Source: Pseudomonadota bacterium
GTDB lineage: Bacteria > Desulfobacterota > Desulfobulbia > Desulfobulbales > Desulfocapsaceae
Assembly: GCA_018820855.1 (NCBI GenBank)
Contig: JAHJNL010000103.1
Coordinates: forward strand, 1 to 49,113
Length of the DNA: 49,113 nucleotides
Direction: 5' to 3'
How positions within the stretch are numbered: the first letter of the stretch is position 1; every line of letters starts with the position of its first letter. The translations under genes were made by a program, and so were the position numbers. The notes below the pieces were generated by a model, which saw nothing but the letters and a program-made list of their open reading frames with translations, made no database searches and was not told the DNA's origin. Positions 16,799-25,151 of the stretch are shown here, piece by piece.

Positions 16799-16904
16799 TT
16801 CAGAATCAGAGCAAGGCAGTATAAAAATGATTTTGACCATTGATGGGTAACGCCCGAGTATGTCATCATGTTCTTGAATATTTTTAAAAAATAGGTATAT
16901 AAAG

Positions 16905-17252
16905 ATGAAAAGGATTCTGCTTGTGGCATTTCAGGGGCAACCCATGTGCTTTATCCATGTCCTGCTTAATGGCCTGGAAATGAAGGCAGCTGGACACGAG
17001 TGTAAAATTATTATTGAGGGTGAGGCCACAGCCTTGATTCCTGAAATCTGTAAAACCGGGCATTTTCTCTATGGTCTGTTTGAGCAGACCAGGAACGCCG
17101 GCTTGATTGAAGGGGTCTGCCGGGCCTGCTCTCTGAAGATGCAGGTTATTGAACATATTGAAAAACAAGGCCTTCCTCTGCTGGATGACATGTCGGGTCA
17201 TCCGGGGATGGCGAAATTTATTGAACAGGGTTTTGAAATTATCAATTTTTAG
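16905..17252 (+). CDS. DsrE/DsrF-like family protein
   Basis: Small cytoplasmic protein of 115 residues with the DsrE-like fold pattern: an N-terminal strand (RILLVAFQG), a helix, then KIIIEGEATALIP. It has Cys in PMCFIHVLL, at GHECKI, in PEIC and in VCRACSLKM; the last pair sits where sulfur-relay DsrE/TusD-like proteins carry their active Cys. Exact role unknown; relatives bind persulfide or act in sulfur transfer. It lies between rubredoxin and ROO, with gaps of over 150 bases on both sides, so it may be separately transcribed. Confidence 0.75.
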   Translation: MKRILLVAFQGQPMCFIHVLLNGLEMKAAGHECKIIIEGEATALIPEICKTGHFLYGLFEQTRNAGLIEGVCRACSLKMQVIEHIEKQGLPLLDDMSGHPGMAKFIEQGFEIINF

Positions 17253-17368
17253 TAACGGTTCAATCGTAGCCCATCTGCATCCATTTGATTAAGCTCTTAT
17301 AGACGAATTGAAGATTTACCAAGCTGATCATATGAGTCAGGGCACTGTTGCACAGGTACAATCCGATA

Positions 17369-17402
17369 TTGCAACTAATTTGTATTTATTAATATAGTAT
17401 TA
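17369..17402 (+). promoter_or_regulatory. ROO promoter with overlapping palindrome
   Basis: TTGCAA (17369-17374), 18-base spacer, TATAGT (17393-17398). The 5-3-5 palindrome TAATATAGTATTA (17390-17402) covers the -10 box, an arrangement suited to repression. Confidence 0.55.
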
Positions 17403-17430
17403 TTTTTTAATTCAGCAGGAGGACAGAACC

Positions 17431-18627
17431 ATGAATCCCGTCAAACTTACGGAAAATATATACTGGGTTGGTGCTGTGGACTGGGACGTTCGTGATTTTC
17501 ATGGATATTCTACGAATCGGGGAACAACTTATAATGCCTTTCTTATCATGGATGAGAAGATCACCCTGATTGATACGGTCAAAATATCAAAGAAAAGCGA
17601 TATGCTTGCCAGGATCAAAGAGATCGTTGATCCTGAAAAGATTGATTACATCGTGGTCAATCATGTGGAGATGGATCACTCCGGAAGCCTGCCGGATATG
17701 GTTGAGTTGATCAAGCCGGAAAAAATCATCTGCTCGAAGATGGGAGAAAAGGCACTGCGTCAGCATTTTCACCATGATGATTGGCCATACGCCATTGCCA
17801 CGCCGGGTGAGGATATCAGTCTTGGAGCTAAGACCCTTTCCTTCCTTGAGACGCGAATGCTGCACTGGCCGGATTCCATGTTTACCTATGTCAAGGAAGA
17901 CAAGATTCTCTTCTCTTCCGATGCCTTTGGTGAGCATCTCGGAACCAGTGAACGTTTTGACGACGAGGTGGATCAGGCCATCCTCATGGAGGAATTGACT
18001 AAATACTACGCCAATATCCTGACGCTTTATTCACCACTGGTAAAAAAACTGATCGCCAAGGTGCAGGAGATGAATTTGGAGCTCAAGATGATTGCTCCTG
18101 ATCATGGTGTGATCTGGCGTTCTAACCCGGGTATGGCTTTGCAGGCATATGATAAGTGGAGTCAGGGGAAAGGGGATGGCAATGCTCTTATTATCTATGA
18201 TACCATGTGGCATTCTACCGAGATGATGGCTAAGGAGGTCGGTGCCGGTCTGCAGGATGAAGGGATTTCCTACAAGCTGCTTAACCTGCGTTACAATCAT
18301 CGCAGTGATGTCATGCGTGAGGTCCTCAATGCCAGTGCTATTGTCCTGGGCTGTTCGACATTGAATAATGGCCTGTTGCCGCGAATGGCAGGATTTCTTA
18401 TGTATATGCGGGGGCTCAGACCCACAAATAAGATCGGTGCTGCCTTTGGTTCTTTCGGCTGGTCTGGAGAAGCAGTGAAGCTGCTGAACGAGGCCATGAC
18501 TGATATGAAGTTTGATATCGTTGATGACGGACTCAAGGTTAAATATGTCCCGGAAGAGGGCGACCTCGGTCAGTGCATAGAACTTGGGCGTAAGGTAGGC
18601 CAGGCCCTGAAGGCAAAAAAAATCTAA
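17431..18627 (+). CDS. FprA-family A-type flavoprotein (rubredoxin:oxygen oxidoreductase)
   Basis: Diiron flavoprotein of 398 residues that reduces oxygen to water, or nitric oxide to nitrous oxide, in anaerobes. The N-terminal beta-lactamase-like domain has the diiron motif H-x-E-x-D-H (NHVEMDHSG), a further Asp/Glu ligand region (SDAFGEH) and His in APDHGVIWR. The C-terminal flavodoxin domain begins near 250 (ALIIYDTMWHSTEMMA) and has FGSFGWSGEA. It lacks a rubredoxin domain, as in Desulfovibrio ROO, so the tandem rubredoxin nearby is the probable donor. AGGAGGA precedes the ATG. Its own promoter carries a palindrome shared with the desulfoferrodoxin gene. Confidence 0.95.
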   Translation: MNPVKLTENIYWVGAVDWDVRDFHGYSTNRGTTYNAFLIMDEKITLIDTVKISKKSDMLARIKEIVDPEKIDYIVVNHVEMDHSGSLPDMVELIKPEKIICSKMGEKALRQHFHHDDWPYAIATPGEDISLGAKTLSFLETRMLHWPDSMFTYVKEDKILFSSDAFGEHLGTSERFDDEVDQAILMEELTKYYANILTLYSPLVKKLIAKVQEMNLELKMIAPDHGVIWRSNPGMALQAYDKWSQGKGDGNALIIYDTMWHSTEMMAKEVGAGLQDEGISYKLLNLRYNHRSDVMREVLNASAIVLGCSTLNNGLLPRMAGFLMYMRGLRPTNKIGAAFGSFGWSGEAVKLLNEAMTDMKFDIVDDGLKVKYVPEEGDLGQCIELGRKVGQALKAKKI

Positions 18628-18652
18628 CTATTCATCAGCACTTCGCCTGTTA

Positions 18653-18700
18653 ACGATTAGGTTACTCAGCGTATTTATGTATGCTGAGTAACCTGATCGT
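18653..18700. repeat. Long inverted repeat, 22-bp stem with 4-base loop
   Basis: Bases 18653-18674 pair with 18679-18700 throughout, with three G-T wobbles; the core is AGGTTACTCAGC / GCTGAGTAACCT and the loop is TTAT. It lies 26 bases after the ROO stop. No T run follows in either direction, so it is more than a simple intrinsic terminator; it may protect the ROO mRNA end or bind a dimeric protein. Confidence 0.75.
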
Positions 18701-18797
18701 CAATATCTGAAGCACTGCTGAACAGCTGTATTTCTGGCTGTTGTGAGGTTTGTTGTGGTGAATCTGTATAGTTAACAAAAATCTTCTTAAATCAGGA

Positions 18798-19127
18798 GTG
18801 GAAATGAAAATTCATATAGATAAAAATGTGGTGGAATTTCTGCCGGAAAATGAGCAGGAAACCGCGTCCATGGAAACCCTGTGGCGGGTGGTTGTTGACT
18901 GTGCAGCTGACAACAAGCGGATGACAGCCATTGGCGAGTATATCCCATCCAAGCAGAATCTTGCCCGCTTTCATATTGAAGGGGTAGCGGGAAGGACTGT
19001 GTTTACTGAGGACAAGGCTGTGGAAGAGTGTACTGTGATCTGCACAACTTGTAACAAGTATATGCAGCTCAAGGGGGGGGATCCTATTCCTCTGTGCTGC
19101 GGTCGTCCCATGGAAACAGCTGACTGA
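18798..19127 (+). CDS. Small protein with C-terminal desulforedoxin-like FeS4 motif
   Basis: Unrecognised family as a whole. Residues 1-75 are a compact alpha/beta region without clear motifs. Residues 78-106 contain C82-x2-C85-x14-C100-C101-G-R-P-M, closely matching the C-x2-C-x15-CCG-x-x-M iron site of desulforedoxin and the N-terminal domain of desulfoferrodoxin. A rubredoxin-like Fe(Cys)4 centre is thus probable; zinc is possible. The only ATG with a reasonable site is at 18804 or 18798 (TCAGGAGTGGAAATG: GGAG favours the ATG at 18804, two codons in). Last gene of the oxygen-defence series and followed by a strong terminator, so an electron-transfer or oxidative-stress role is inferred from context. 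Confidence 0.75.
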   Translation: MEMKIHIDKNVVEFLPENEQETASMETLWRVVVDCAADNKRMTAIGEYIPSKQNLARFHIEGVAGRTVFTEDKAVEECTVICTTCNKYMQLKGGDPIPLCCGRPMETAD

Positions 19128-19168
19128 TACCTGGGTGAACTCTCAGCCCACCGAGGGTGCGTCGGATT

Positions 19169-19207
19169 AAAAAAAAAAGCGGAGGGGGGTTCCCTCCGCT
19201 TTTTTTT
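19169..19207. terminator. Bidirectional rho-independent terminator
   Basis: GCGGAGGG (19179-19186) and CCCTCCGC (19192-19199) around a GGGTT loop, flanked by a run of A on the left and T on the right. It ends the plus-strand desulforedoxin-like gene and the minus-strand aconitase. Confidence 0.95.
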
Positions 19208-19234
19208 GTCCAGTTGTTGAGCAGCTTTTACTCG

Positions 19235-21502
19235 TTATCCTCTGAGGAAGTTCAGGGCAGATCCTGCCTTGAACCAGTCTATCTGCTCTTTGTTCAAGGA
19301 GTGTTTTAACTCTACTTCCGAGACAGAACCGTCCTGGTGCCTGAAGCGTGCAGTGATGGAGGAGCCGGGACCAATTCGCGCTACTCCGACGAGATCTACT
19401 GTATCACCTTCCTGCACCTGTTCGTATCCGGCCGGATCAGCGAAGGTGAGGGGCAGGACACCCTGTTTTTTCAGGTTGGTTTCGTGGATACGGGCGAACG
19501 AGCGGGTGATGACAGCCTTTCCCCCCATGTGGCGGGGACTCATGGCCGCGTGTTCTCGTGATGAACCTTCACCGTAGTTGGAGTCTCCGACCACCACCCA
19601 GCTTTCTCCGGCAGCAGTATAGGCCCTGGCAATCTCATTGTAGGGCTGTGTTGCGCCGGTGAGCTGGTTTTTGGCGCTGCCTGCTTCATCGCTGAATGCG
19701 TTTACCGCACCGCTGAACATATTGTTGGAGATGTTATCTAAATGCCCTCTGAAACGGAGCCAAGGGCCAGCTGGGGAGATGTGATCCGTGGTACATTTTC
19801 CTTTTGCTTTAAGGAGAAGGCGCAGTCCGGTGAAGTCTTTTCCGTCCCAGGGAGAAAAGGGCGTGAGTAAAGCCAGCCGTTCAGAGTCGGCGGAAACCTT
19901 GACTGTCACGCTGCTGTGGTCGCTGATTGGGGCCAGGAAGCCGGTCTCGTCTCGCACCAGTCCCTGAGATGGGACCTCGTCCACTTTGCCAGGAGGAGTG
20001 AGGGTGAAAGAAGTGCCGTCTGCCGCCTGATACTCGGCGGTAAATGGATTGGTGTCAAAGCTGCCTGTCATGGCGTATGCCAGGCAGGTCTCGGGGCTGC
20101 CGATAAAACCACTGGTCCCGGAGTTGCCGTCATTCCGCTTCGGGAAGTTTCGGTTATAAGAAGTAACGATAGAATTGCGAAACCCTTGTTCTATGCCTTC
20201 ACGTTTCCATTGACCGATACAGGGTCCACAGGCATTGGCCAGGACCGTAGCGCCAATGGCTTCAAGTTTTTTCAGTTGTCCGTCCCGTTCAATGGTTGCC
20301 CGGACCTGTTCCGATCCTGGAGTGATGAGCATGGGGATTTTTAATTTCGCACCCTTGGCCGCAATCTGCTCAGCCATGGCGGCAATACGACCCATATCCT
20401 CATAGGAGGAGTTGGTACAGGAGCCGACAAGGGCATAGGTAACATTGCTCGGATGATCGCCCTCTTTCACATAGGTGGCCATGTCGGCAACCGTGGACGC
20501 CCGGTCAGGTGAATGGGGGCCGACAAGGTGTGGTTCCAGAGTGGAAAGATCGATTTCAATGACCTGGTCAAAATACTGTTCCGGGTGAGCCAAAACCTCG
20601 TCATCAGCTTTCAGCAGATGCGCAAATTTGTCGGCCACTGCCGCTGATTCCCCCCGATTACAGGATTTGAGGTAGGCTGCCATATGGGTGTCGTATGGAA
20701 AGGTGGAGGTGGTGGCCCCAAGTTCCGCGCCCATATTGCAGATAGTGGCTTTTCCTGTACAGGAAATGGTGGCTGCCCCCGGCCCGAAATATTCAAAGAC
20801 GCGGTTGGTGCCGCCGGAACAGGTCAGCATTCCCAGAATTTTAAGGATGACATCCTTAGGCGCAGCCCAGCCCTGAAGTTCGCCGGTGAGACGAACACCG
20901 GTGAACTTTGGATGCAGGACTTCCCAGGGCATTCCAACCATGACATCTACTGCATCGGCACCGCCTACTCCTGAGGCAAAGCCTCCGATGCCCCCGGCGT
21001 TGGGGGTGTGGGAGTCAGTGCCCAGCATCATTACGCCAGGAAAGGCATACTGTTCGATGACAACCTGGTGGATAATGCCTGCTCCCGGCATCCAACAGCC
21101 GAAACCATAGCGTTGAGAAGCAGAGGAGAGGAAGTCATACACCTCTTTGTTCTCCGTACGGGCGATTTTGAGATCGCTGTCGGCACCCTTCTGGGCTCGA
21201 ATGAGATGGTCACAGTGGACGCTAACCGGCACTGCTGCTTCATCTTTTTCTGCAAGCATGAACTGGAGGATTGCCATCTGGGCTGTGGCGTCCTGCAGGG
21301 CAATGCGATCCGGCCTGGTCTTGATATAGGAACTGCCTGCAATAAGTTCTGCTTCGGCAGCATTATCCAGGTGTCCGTACAGGATTTTTTCACCGAAAGT
21401 CAGAGGACGGCCCAGTCGTTTTCGGACGATTGCAATGTTTGCCTCCATCTTCTGATAAGTCGCTTCTATGAAAGCGGGGGTGGAATCAACCGATGTGTTC
21501 AT
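19235..21502 (-). CDS. acn: Aconitate hydratase (mitochondrial-type)
   Basis: Interconverts citrate and isocitrate with a [4Fe-4S] cluster; cytoplasmic, TCA cycle. The 755 residues and the N-terminal segment (RLGRPLTFGEKILYGHLD) match the mitochondrial-type aconitase, distinct from AcnA and AcnB. Cluster ligands are visible as SCTNSSYED and ACGPCIGQW. The swivel domain has DSNYGEGSSREHAA near the C terminus. GGAGAC precedes the ATG. It is transcribed alone, ending at the bidirectional terminator. As an oxygen-labile dehydratase it is a typical victim of superoxide, though its placement next to the defence block may be chance. Confidence 0.97.
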   Translation of the reverse strand: MNTSVDSTPAFIEATYQKMEANIAIVRKRLGRPLTFGEKILYGHLDNAAEAELIAGSSYIKTRPDRIALQDATAQMAILQFMLAEKDEAAVPVSVHCDHLIRAQKGADSDLKIARTENKEVYDFLSSASQRYGFGCWMPGAGIIHQVVIEQYAFPGVMMLGTDSHTPNAGGIGGFASGVGGADAVDVMVGMPWEVLHPKFTGVRLTGELQGWAAPKDVILKILGMLTCSGGTNRVFEYFGPGAATISCTGKATICNMGAELGATTSTFPYDTHMAAYLKSCNRGESAAVADKFAHLLKADDEVLAHPEQYFDQVIEIDLSTLEPHLVGPHSPDRASTVADMATYVKEGDHPSNVTYALVGSCTNSSYEDMGRIAAMAEQIAAKGAKLKIPMLITPGSEQVRATIERDGQLKKLEAIGATVLANACGPCIGQWKREGIEQGFRNSIVTSYNRNFPKRNDGNSGTSGFIGSPETCLAYAMTGSFDTNPFTAEYQAADGTSFTLTPPGKVDEVPSQGLVRDETGFLAPISDHSSVTVKVSADSERLALLTPFSPWDGKDFTGLRLLLKAKGKCTTDHISPAGPWLRFRGHLDNISNNMFSGAVNAFSDEAGSAKNQLTGATQPYNEIARAYTAAGESWVVVGDSNYGEGSSREHAAMSPRHMGGKAVITRSFARIHETNLKKQGVLPLTFADPAGYEQVQEGDTVDLVGVARIGPGSSITARFRHQDGSVSEVELKHSLNKEQIDWFKAGSALNFLRG

Positions 21503-21626
21503 ATTGTCTCCGTGTAAATTGCTATCTAATTGCTTTTAATGTGAAAAATATGACATGTTTCCGCGGGCAGTTTTTCTGGACAGGCCAAACTCCTTGTTTG
21601 TCTGTTGCAGTTTCCTGCGCATGAGA

Positions 21627-21959
21627 TTACGAGCGGATCATTTCCTGTTCCAGCATAGTGTCAATAAAATTGAGTACATGCTGGCGCTGCTCTGGGGTGG
21701 CATGGGCAATGCAATCGCAGTGGAGATGGGCATTGCTACGCACCAGCAGCTCAAAGCGGACCGCATCCCTTTCCACTTCGACCCCGAAATAAAAGGGGCT
21801 GCAGCTCTCATGTTCTTTTTGGGTCTTGGTGAGAATTTCTGGTGGCAGAACGATCCAGTAGAGACCGATCATGGGACCGGTCTTGAGGTTGCGTTTCAGG
21901 TAGGAGTCTATATTGTCCCGCTCCATGGGGGACAGATCATCAACGACAAATTGGCGCAT
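21627..21959 (-). CDS. Conserved hypothetical protein, 110 residues
   Basis: I do not recognise the family. The protein is soluble and acidic, with no signal peptide or membrane segment. It has a mixed alpha/beta pattern (MIGLYWIVLPPEIL, then FYFGVEVERDAVRFELLVRS), a CDC motif (HLHCDCIAH) followed by a C-terminal helix. The codon use and length look like a real gene. It lies between aconitase (gap 124) and the PIN-PhoH gene (gap 105), all on the minus strand, with a long hairpin on its upstream side. Confidence 0.7.
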   Translation of the reverse strand: MRQFVVDDLSPMERDNIDSYLKRNLKTGPMIGLYWIVLPPEILTKTQKEHESCSPFYFGVEVERDAVRFELLVRSNAHLHCDCIAHATPEQRQHVLNFIDTMLEQEMIRS

Positions 21960-21986
21960 AATATTGTTTCTAGGCTGTTAGGCTGA

Positions 21987-22053
21987 GGGCTGAAGACTGA
22001 AGAAAAAGGTGAAAGCTGTTTTGGTGGTCCTCTTTTTCTTCAGTCTTCGGCCT
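21987..22053. repeat. Long inverted repeat, 22-bp arms, 23-base loop
   Basis: Bases 21987-22008 pair with 22032-22053 with two wobbles; core GAAGACTGAAGAAAAAG against CTTTTTCTTCAGTCTTC. It sits 11 bases after the PIN-PhoH stop, so it may end that transcript or be a dispersed intergenic repeat. Confidence 0.7.
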
Positions 22054-22064
22054 ATAAACCTATT

Positions 22065-23381
22065 TTATAAAAAGTCTGCAGCAATGGCAGAGAGAGGGCT
22101 TCTTTCACTTTTACTCAGGGTAACATGACCATATATACCATGTCCTTTCAATCTTTCAACTGTATAGGAGAGGCCATTGGAAGAGGAATCCAGATAAGGG
22201 TTGTCGATCTGCTGCGGATCTCCGGTAAAGACCATCTTGGTTTTCTCTCCGGCCCTGGAGATAATGGTTTTAACTTCGTGGGGGGTCAGGTTCTGAGCCT
22301 CATCAATAATAACATACTGGCGTGGAATCGAACGTCCGCGGATATAGGTGAGTGCCTCGAGTTCTACCAGTTGGTCTTTCATCAGTTTATTGACCTTTTG
22401 CTGGACACTGCCCTCGTCTTCGTCTCTCCCATTGTGACGCATGAGAAAGGTCAGGTTGTCAAATATGGGCTGCATCCAGAGGCTTAGTTTTTCGTCTTTA
22501 GTTCCAGGCAGATAGCCGATGTCCTTGCCCATGGGGATAACCGGACGGGAGACCAGCAGTTTTTCATAACTCTCACGGTGGAGCACGCATTCGAGACCGG
22601 CGGCAAGGGCCAGCAGGGTTTTTCCGGTTCCTGCCTGGCCGATAAGGGTGACCAGGTTGATCTCGGGATCGAGGAGGAGCTCCAGGGCCATCCGTTGTTC
22701 TTTGGATCGGGAATGGATGCTCCAGGCATGTTCATATTGGGTGTTGAGGTGGCTCAGGCTGTTGGGGCCTGTGGCTCGGCCAATACCCGAATGTTTGGGA
22801 TTGGTCTCGTCCTGAAGCAGGACAAACTCGTTGTGGATAAAGTCAAAGCCCTCGGTCTCAAGTGTTTCTTCCTGATGAAAACGGTCAACCACCTCTGTGG
22901 GCACCGAGACCTGCTGCCAACCGGTATAGAGTTCATCAAAGTTGCACTTCTGTTTTTCGAAATCCATAACATCAATACCCAGGGCATCGGCCTTGAGCCG
23001 GGCATTGATGTCCTTGGAGACAAAGATCACGGTTTCGCCTTCTTGGTGCAGGCTGTTGGCTACTGCCAGGATGCGATTGTCCGGGACGTTCATATCAAGA
23101 AGAGCACCGGGCATATCCTTTTTTTCTACGGTAATCTTGAGAATACCGCCGTTTTCCATGGTTACCCCATCCTTCAGGGTCCCTGAGCTGCGGAGTTGAT
23201 CCAATTGCCGGATGGCGTGGCGGGCATTCCGCCCAAGCTCATCATTGTGCCGTTTGAAGTTGTCCAGTTCTTCGATAACGGTCATGGGCAGGATGACGTA
23301 GTTGTCGGCAAAGGAAGTCAGGGATTCTGCGTTGTGCAGCAGGACGTTGGTATCAAGGACAAAGTATTTTCGTTTGCTCAT
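22065..23381 (-). CDS. PIN domain-PhoH family ATPase
   Basis: Two-domain protein of 438 residues of the PhoH2/YlaK type. The N-terminal PIN nuclease-like domain (about 1-150) begins FVLDTNVLLHNAESL with conserved Asp residues (D10, later DNRILAVA and SKDINAR). The C-terminal PhoH domain has Walker A GQAGTGKT (about 250-257) and Walker B YVIIDEAQN (about 360), then FTGDPQQID. Relatives couple RNA helicase and ribonuclease activity, so RNA turnover is the likely role. The arrangement is standard and complete; both active sites look intact. Upstream on the same strand lies the M24 peptidase gene. Confidence 0.93.
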   Translation of the reverse strand: MSKRKYFVLDTNVLLHNAESLTSFADNYVILPMTVIEELDNFKRHNDELGRNARHAIRQLDQLRSSGTLKDGVTMENGGILKITVEKKDMPGALLDMNVPDNRILAVANSLHQEGETVIFVSKDINARLKADALGIDVMDFEKQKCNFDELYTGWQQVSVPTEVVDRFHQEETLETEGFDFIHNEFVLLQDETNPKHSGIGRATGPNSLSHLNTQYEHAWSIHSRSKEQRMALELLLDPEINLVTLIGQAGTGKTLLALAAGLECVLHRESYEKLLVSRPVIPMGKDIGYLPGTKDEKLSLWMQPIFDNLTFLMRHNGRDEDEGSVQQKVNKLMKDQLVELEALTYIRGRSIPRQYVIIDEAQNLTPHEVKTIISRAGEKTKMVFTGDPQQIDNPYLDSSSNGLSYTVERLKGHGIYGHVTLSKSERSPLSAIAADFL

Positions 23382-23463
23382 GGTGAGAGAGTGGGGGGAA
23401 GTGGTTACGTATCGTACCTATCAGTATCTATGGTAAAATATCTAGTAAGTTGTCGGGGAATTA

Positions 23464-24564
23464 TTAGATGTCAAGCCAGGTTGTATCATTATTCAGGATT
23501 TCACACCCATCCTCACGGACAACAGCCATGTTTTCCAGGCGTACCCCTCCCCAGTCAGGGAGGTAGATACCCGGTTCGATGGTGACAATCATCCCGGCCT
23601 GTAGGTGCTTGCGGTCGCGTGATGAAAGTCGTGGTCCTTCATGTACGGCAAGACCCACTCCGTGGCCCAGGGCGTGCCCAAAATACTGACCGTAGCCGGC
23701 GTCGGAGATGATGCTGCGGGCTACCTTGTCCACTGCGGCAGCACTGACTCCGGCCCGGATTTTGTTGGTGGCAGCCTGCTGGGCCTTGCGTACAAGACGG
23801 TGGATCTCCAGGTATCTGCTATCACTTTTGCCGGGTACAAAGGTACGGGTCATGTCGGAACAGTAGCCGTCAAGGATCAGTCCCATGTCGATCATCAAAG
23901 GTTGATTTTCTTCAATGGTGACCGGGCCAGGCACGGCATGGGGTAGAGCGCTGCGTCTGCCGGTGGCGACAATGGTATCGAAACTAGGGGATTCGGCTCC
24001 AAGCCTGCGCATGGTGGATTCAAGGGCAAGGGCAATGTCGATCTCTGTCTGGCCTGGAACAATGGTCTGATAGGTTTGTTGAAAGACCTGTTCGTTAAGC
24101 AAAACAGAACGGCGCAGCTTGTCAATTTCCTCTTCGCTCTTGATCAGCCGCATCTCCTCTACCATGCCATTGACAGGCAAAAGGGTGATTCCGATTTTGT
24201 CTGCCATGGCCTGCATCTTACCTGCCGCCGAGTGCAACGTGTAATGGCTTTCAAAGGCCAGACAGGAGATGGCAAGATCTGGCAACAGTCCCGTGAGAAG
24301 GGTGAGCAAGCCCTTGGGGTAAAGCATGATCTCAATGTCTTTGGCTTCCCGTTCGGCCTGGATATGGAAGCGAAAATCAGTGAGGAGAAGAGGGGGGCGG
24401 CGTGCGAGGATGAGCAGAACACCAGAGCTTTCACCGATATCGTGGTCTGCTGGAGTGTAACCACTCAGATAGCGTCGATTGTGCGGCTGGGTTACGAGCA
24501 AAGCATCAATTTTCATCCTGCGCAGTTTTGCCTGTATCTTTTCTATGCGTTTGCAATGGCACAT
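23464..24564 (-). CDS. M24-family Xaa-Pro aminopeptidase-like protein
   Basis: Cytoplasmic metallopeptidase of 366 residues in the Xaa-Pro aminopeptidase group. The N-terminal creatinase-like domain (LLVTQPHNRRYLSGYT) is followed by the pita-bread catalytic domain with metal ligands: two Asp (IDMGLILDGYCSDMTRTF), His (GHALGHGVGLAVHE), Glu (VTIEPGIYLP) and Glu (VRLENMAVV). It should remove N-terminal residues before Pro from peptides. Its ATG shares one base with the stop of the upstream 195-residue gene (TGATG), so the two are translationally coupled. Confidence 0.93.
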   Translation of the reverse strand: MCHCKRIEKIQAKLRRMKIDALLVTQPHNRRYLSGYTPADHDIGESSGVLLILARRPPLLLTDFRFHIQAEREAKDIEIMLYPKGLLTLLTGLLPDLAISCLAFESHYTLHSAAGKMQAMADKIGITLLPVNGMVEEMRLIKSEEEIDKLRRSVLLNEQVFQQTYQTIVPGQTEIDIALALESTMRRLGAESPSFDTIVATGRRSALPHAVPGPVTIEENQPLMIDMGLILDGYCSDMTRTFVPGKSDSRYLEIHRLVRKAQQAATNKIRAGVSAAAVDKVARSIISDAGYGQYFGHALGHGVGLAVHEGPRLSSRDRKHLQAGMIVTIEPGIYLPDWGGVRLENMAVVREDGCEILNNDTTWLDI

Positions 24565-25151
24565 CAGGAAAATCGCTGCTGCAGTATCTCTTTGCGCTGG
24601 TCAAGGGCCTGGGTGTATTGAGCGTTAAGGTCGGTCTTGGCTCGTGCCCATTCTTCGCGGAACTGGGGGTGCAGGGTTGGGTCTATGGCGGTCTGATCTG
24701 TCGAAATTCCCTGTTGCTGGAGCTTTTGGGCGAGCTGAGTCCGCATGGCATCTTCGAGCTGCTGTTTGATCTCTGCTTTGTGCTGTGAGTACTGCTCCAG
24801 GATTTGTTTCAGTTCTGCACACACCTCGGTTACTTCATTTGTAGGATCGGCAAGGTCAAGGAGCCCGGCAATGGCTGTGAGGCTACCTGGCATGAGGCTT
24901 TCATCGCGGGGGAGAATGATATTGCGAATCAATGCCTTGACCATTCCTTTGCGTACTGCCATCTGCTCAGACGGTGCTTCCTGCTGCAACAGCTCTGCCA
25001 GTCGTCCCGATGTCTTCCCACCAAGAAATTCGGCAACCAGACGCATGCCCTTCTGTTCGATTTCCTGGTCGGCCGGTATATCTTCTGCCCGGGCAGCCAT
25101 CCGTGCCGCCCGTTCCATAACCATATCAAGTGTACTTCGTATCTCAGCCAT
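24564..25151 (-). CDS. Conserved hypothetical protein, 195 residues, helical
   Basis: I do not recognise the function. The sequence is almost entirely helical, rich in Gln, Glu, Ala and Leu, with no membrane segment or signal peptide. Residues 120-195 look like a coiled coil (KQILEQYSQHKAEIKQQLEDA and later QYTQALDQRKEILQQRF). The N-terminal part has no recognisable catalytic motif. Weak AGGT site before the ATG. Its stop overlaps the start of the M24 peptidase gene by one base, so the pair forms an operon. Confidence 0.75.
   Translation of the reverse strand: MAEIRSTLDMVMERAARMAARAEDIPADQEIEQKGMRLVAEFLGGKTSGRLAELLQQEAPSEQMAVRKGMVKALIRNIILPRDESLMPGSLTAIAGLLDLADPTNEVTEVCAELKQILEQYSQHKAEIKQQLEDAMRTQLAQKLQQQGISTDQTAIDPTLHPQFREEWARAKTDLNAQYTQALDQRKEILQQRFS

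Noticed and set aside
20684-21517. Plus-strand ORFs of up to 169 residues across aconitase
   Set aside because: Antisense shadows of a strongly conserved gene, without ribosome sites or domains.
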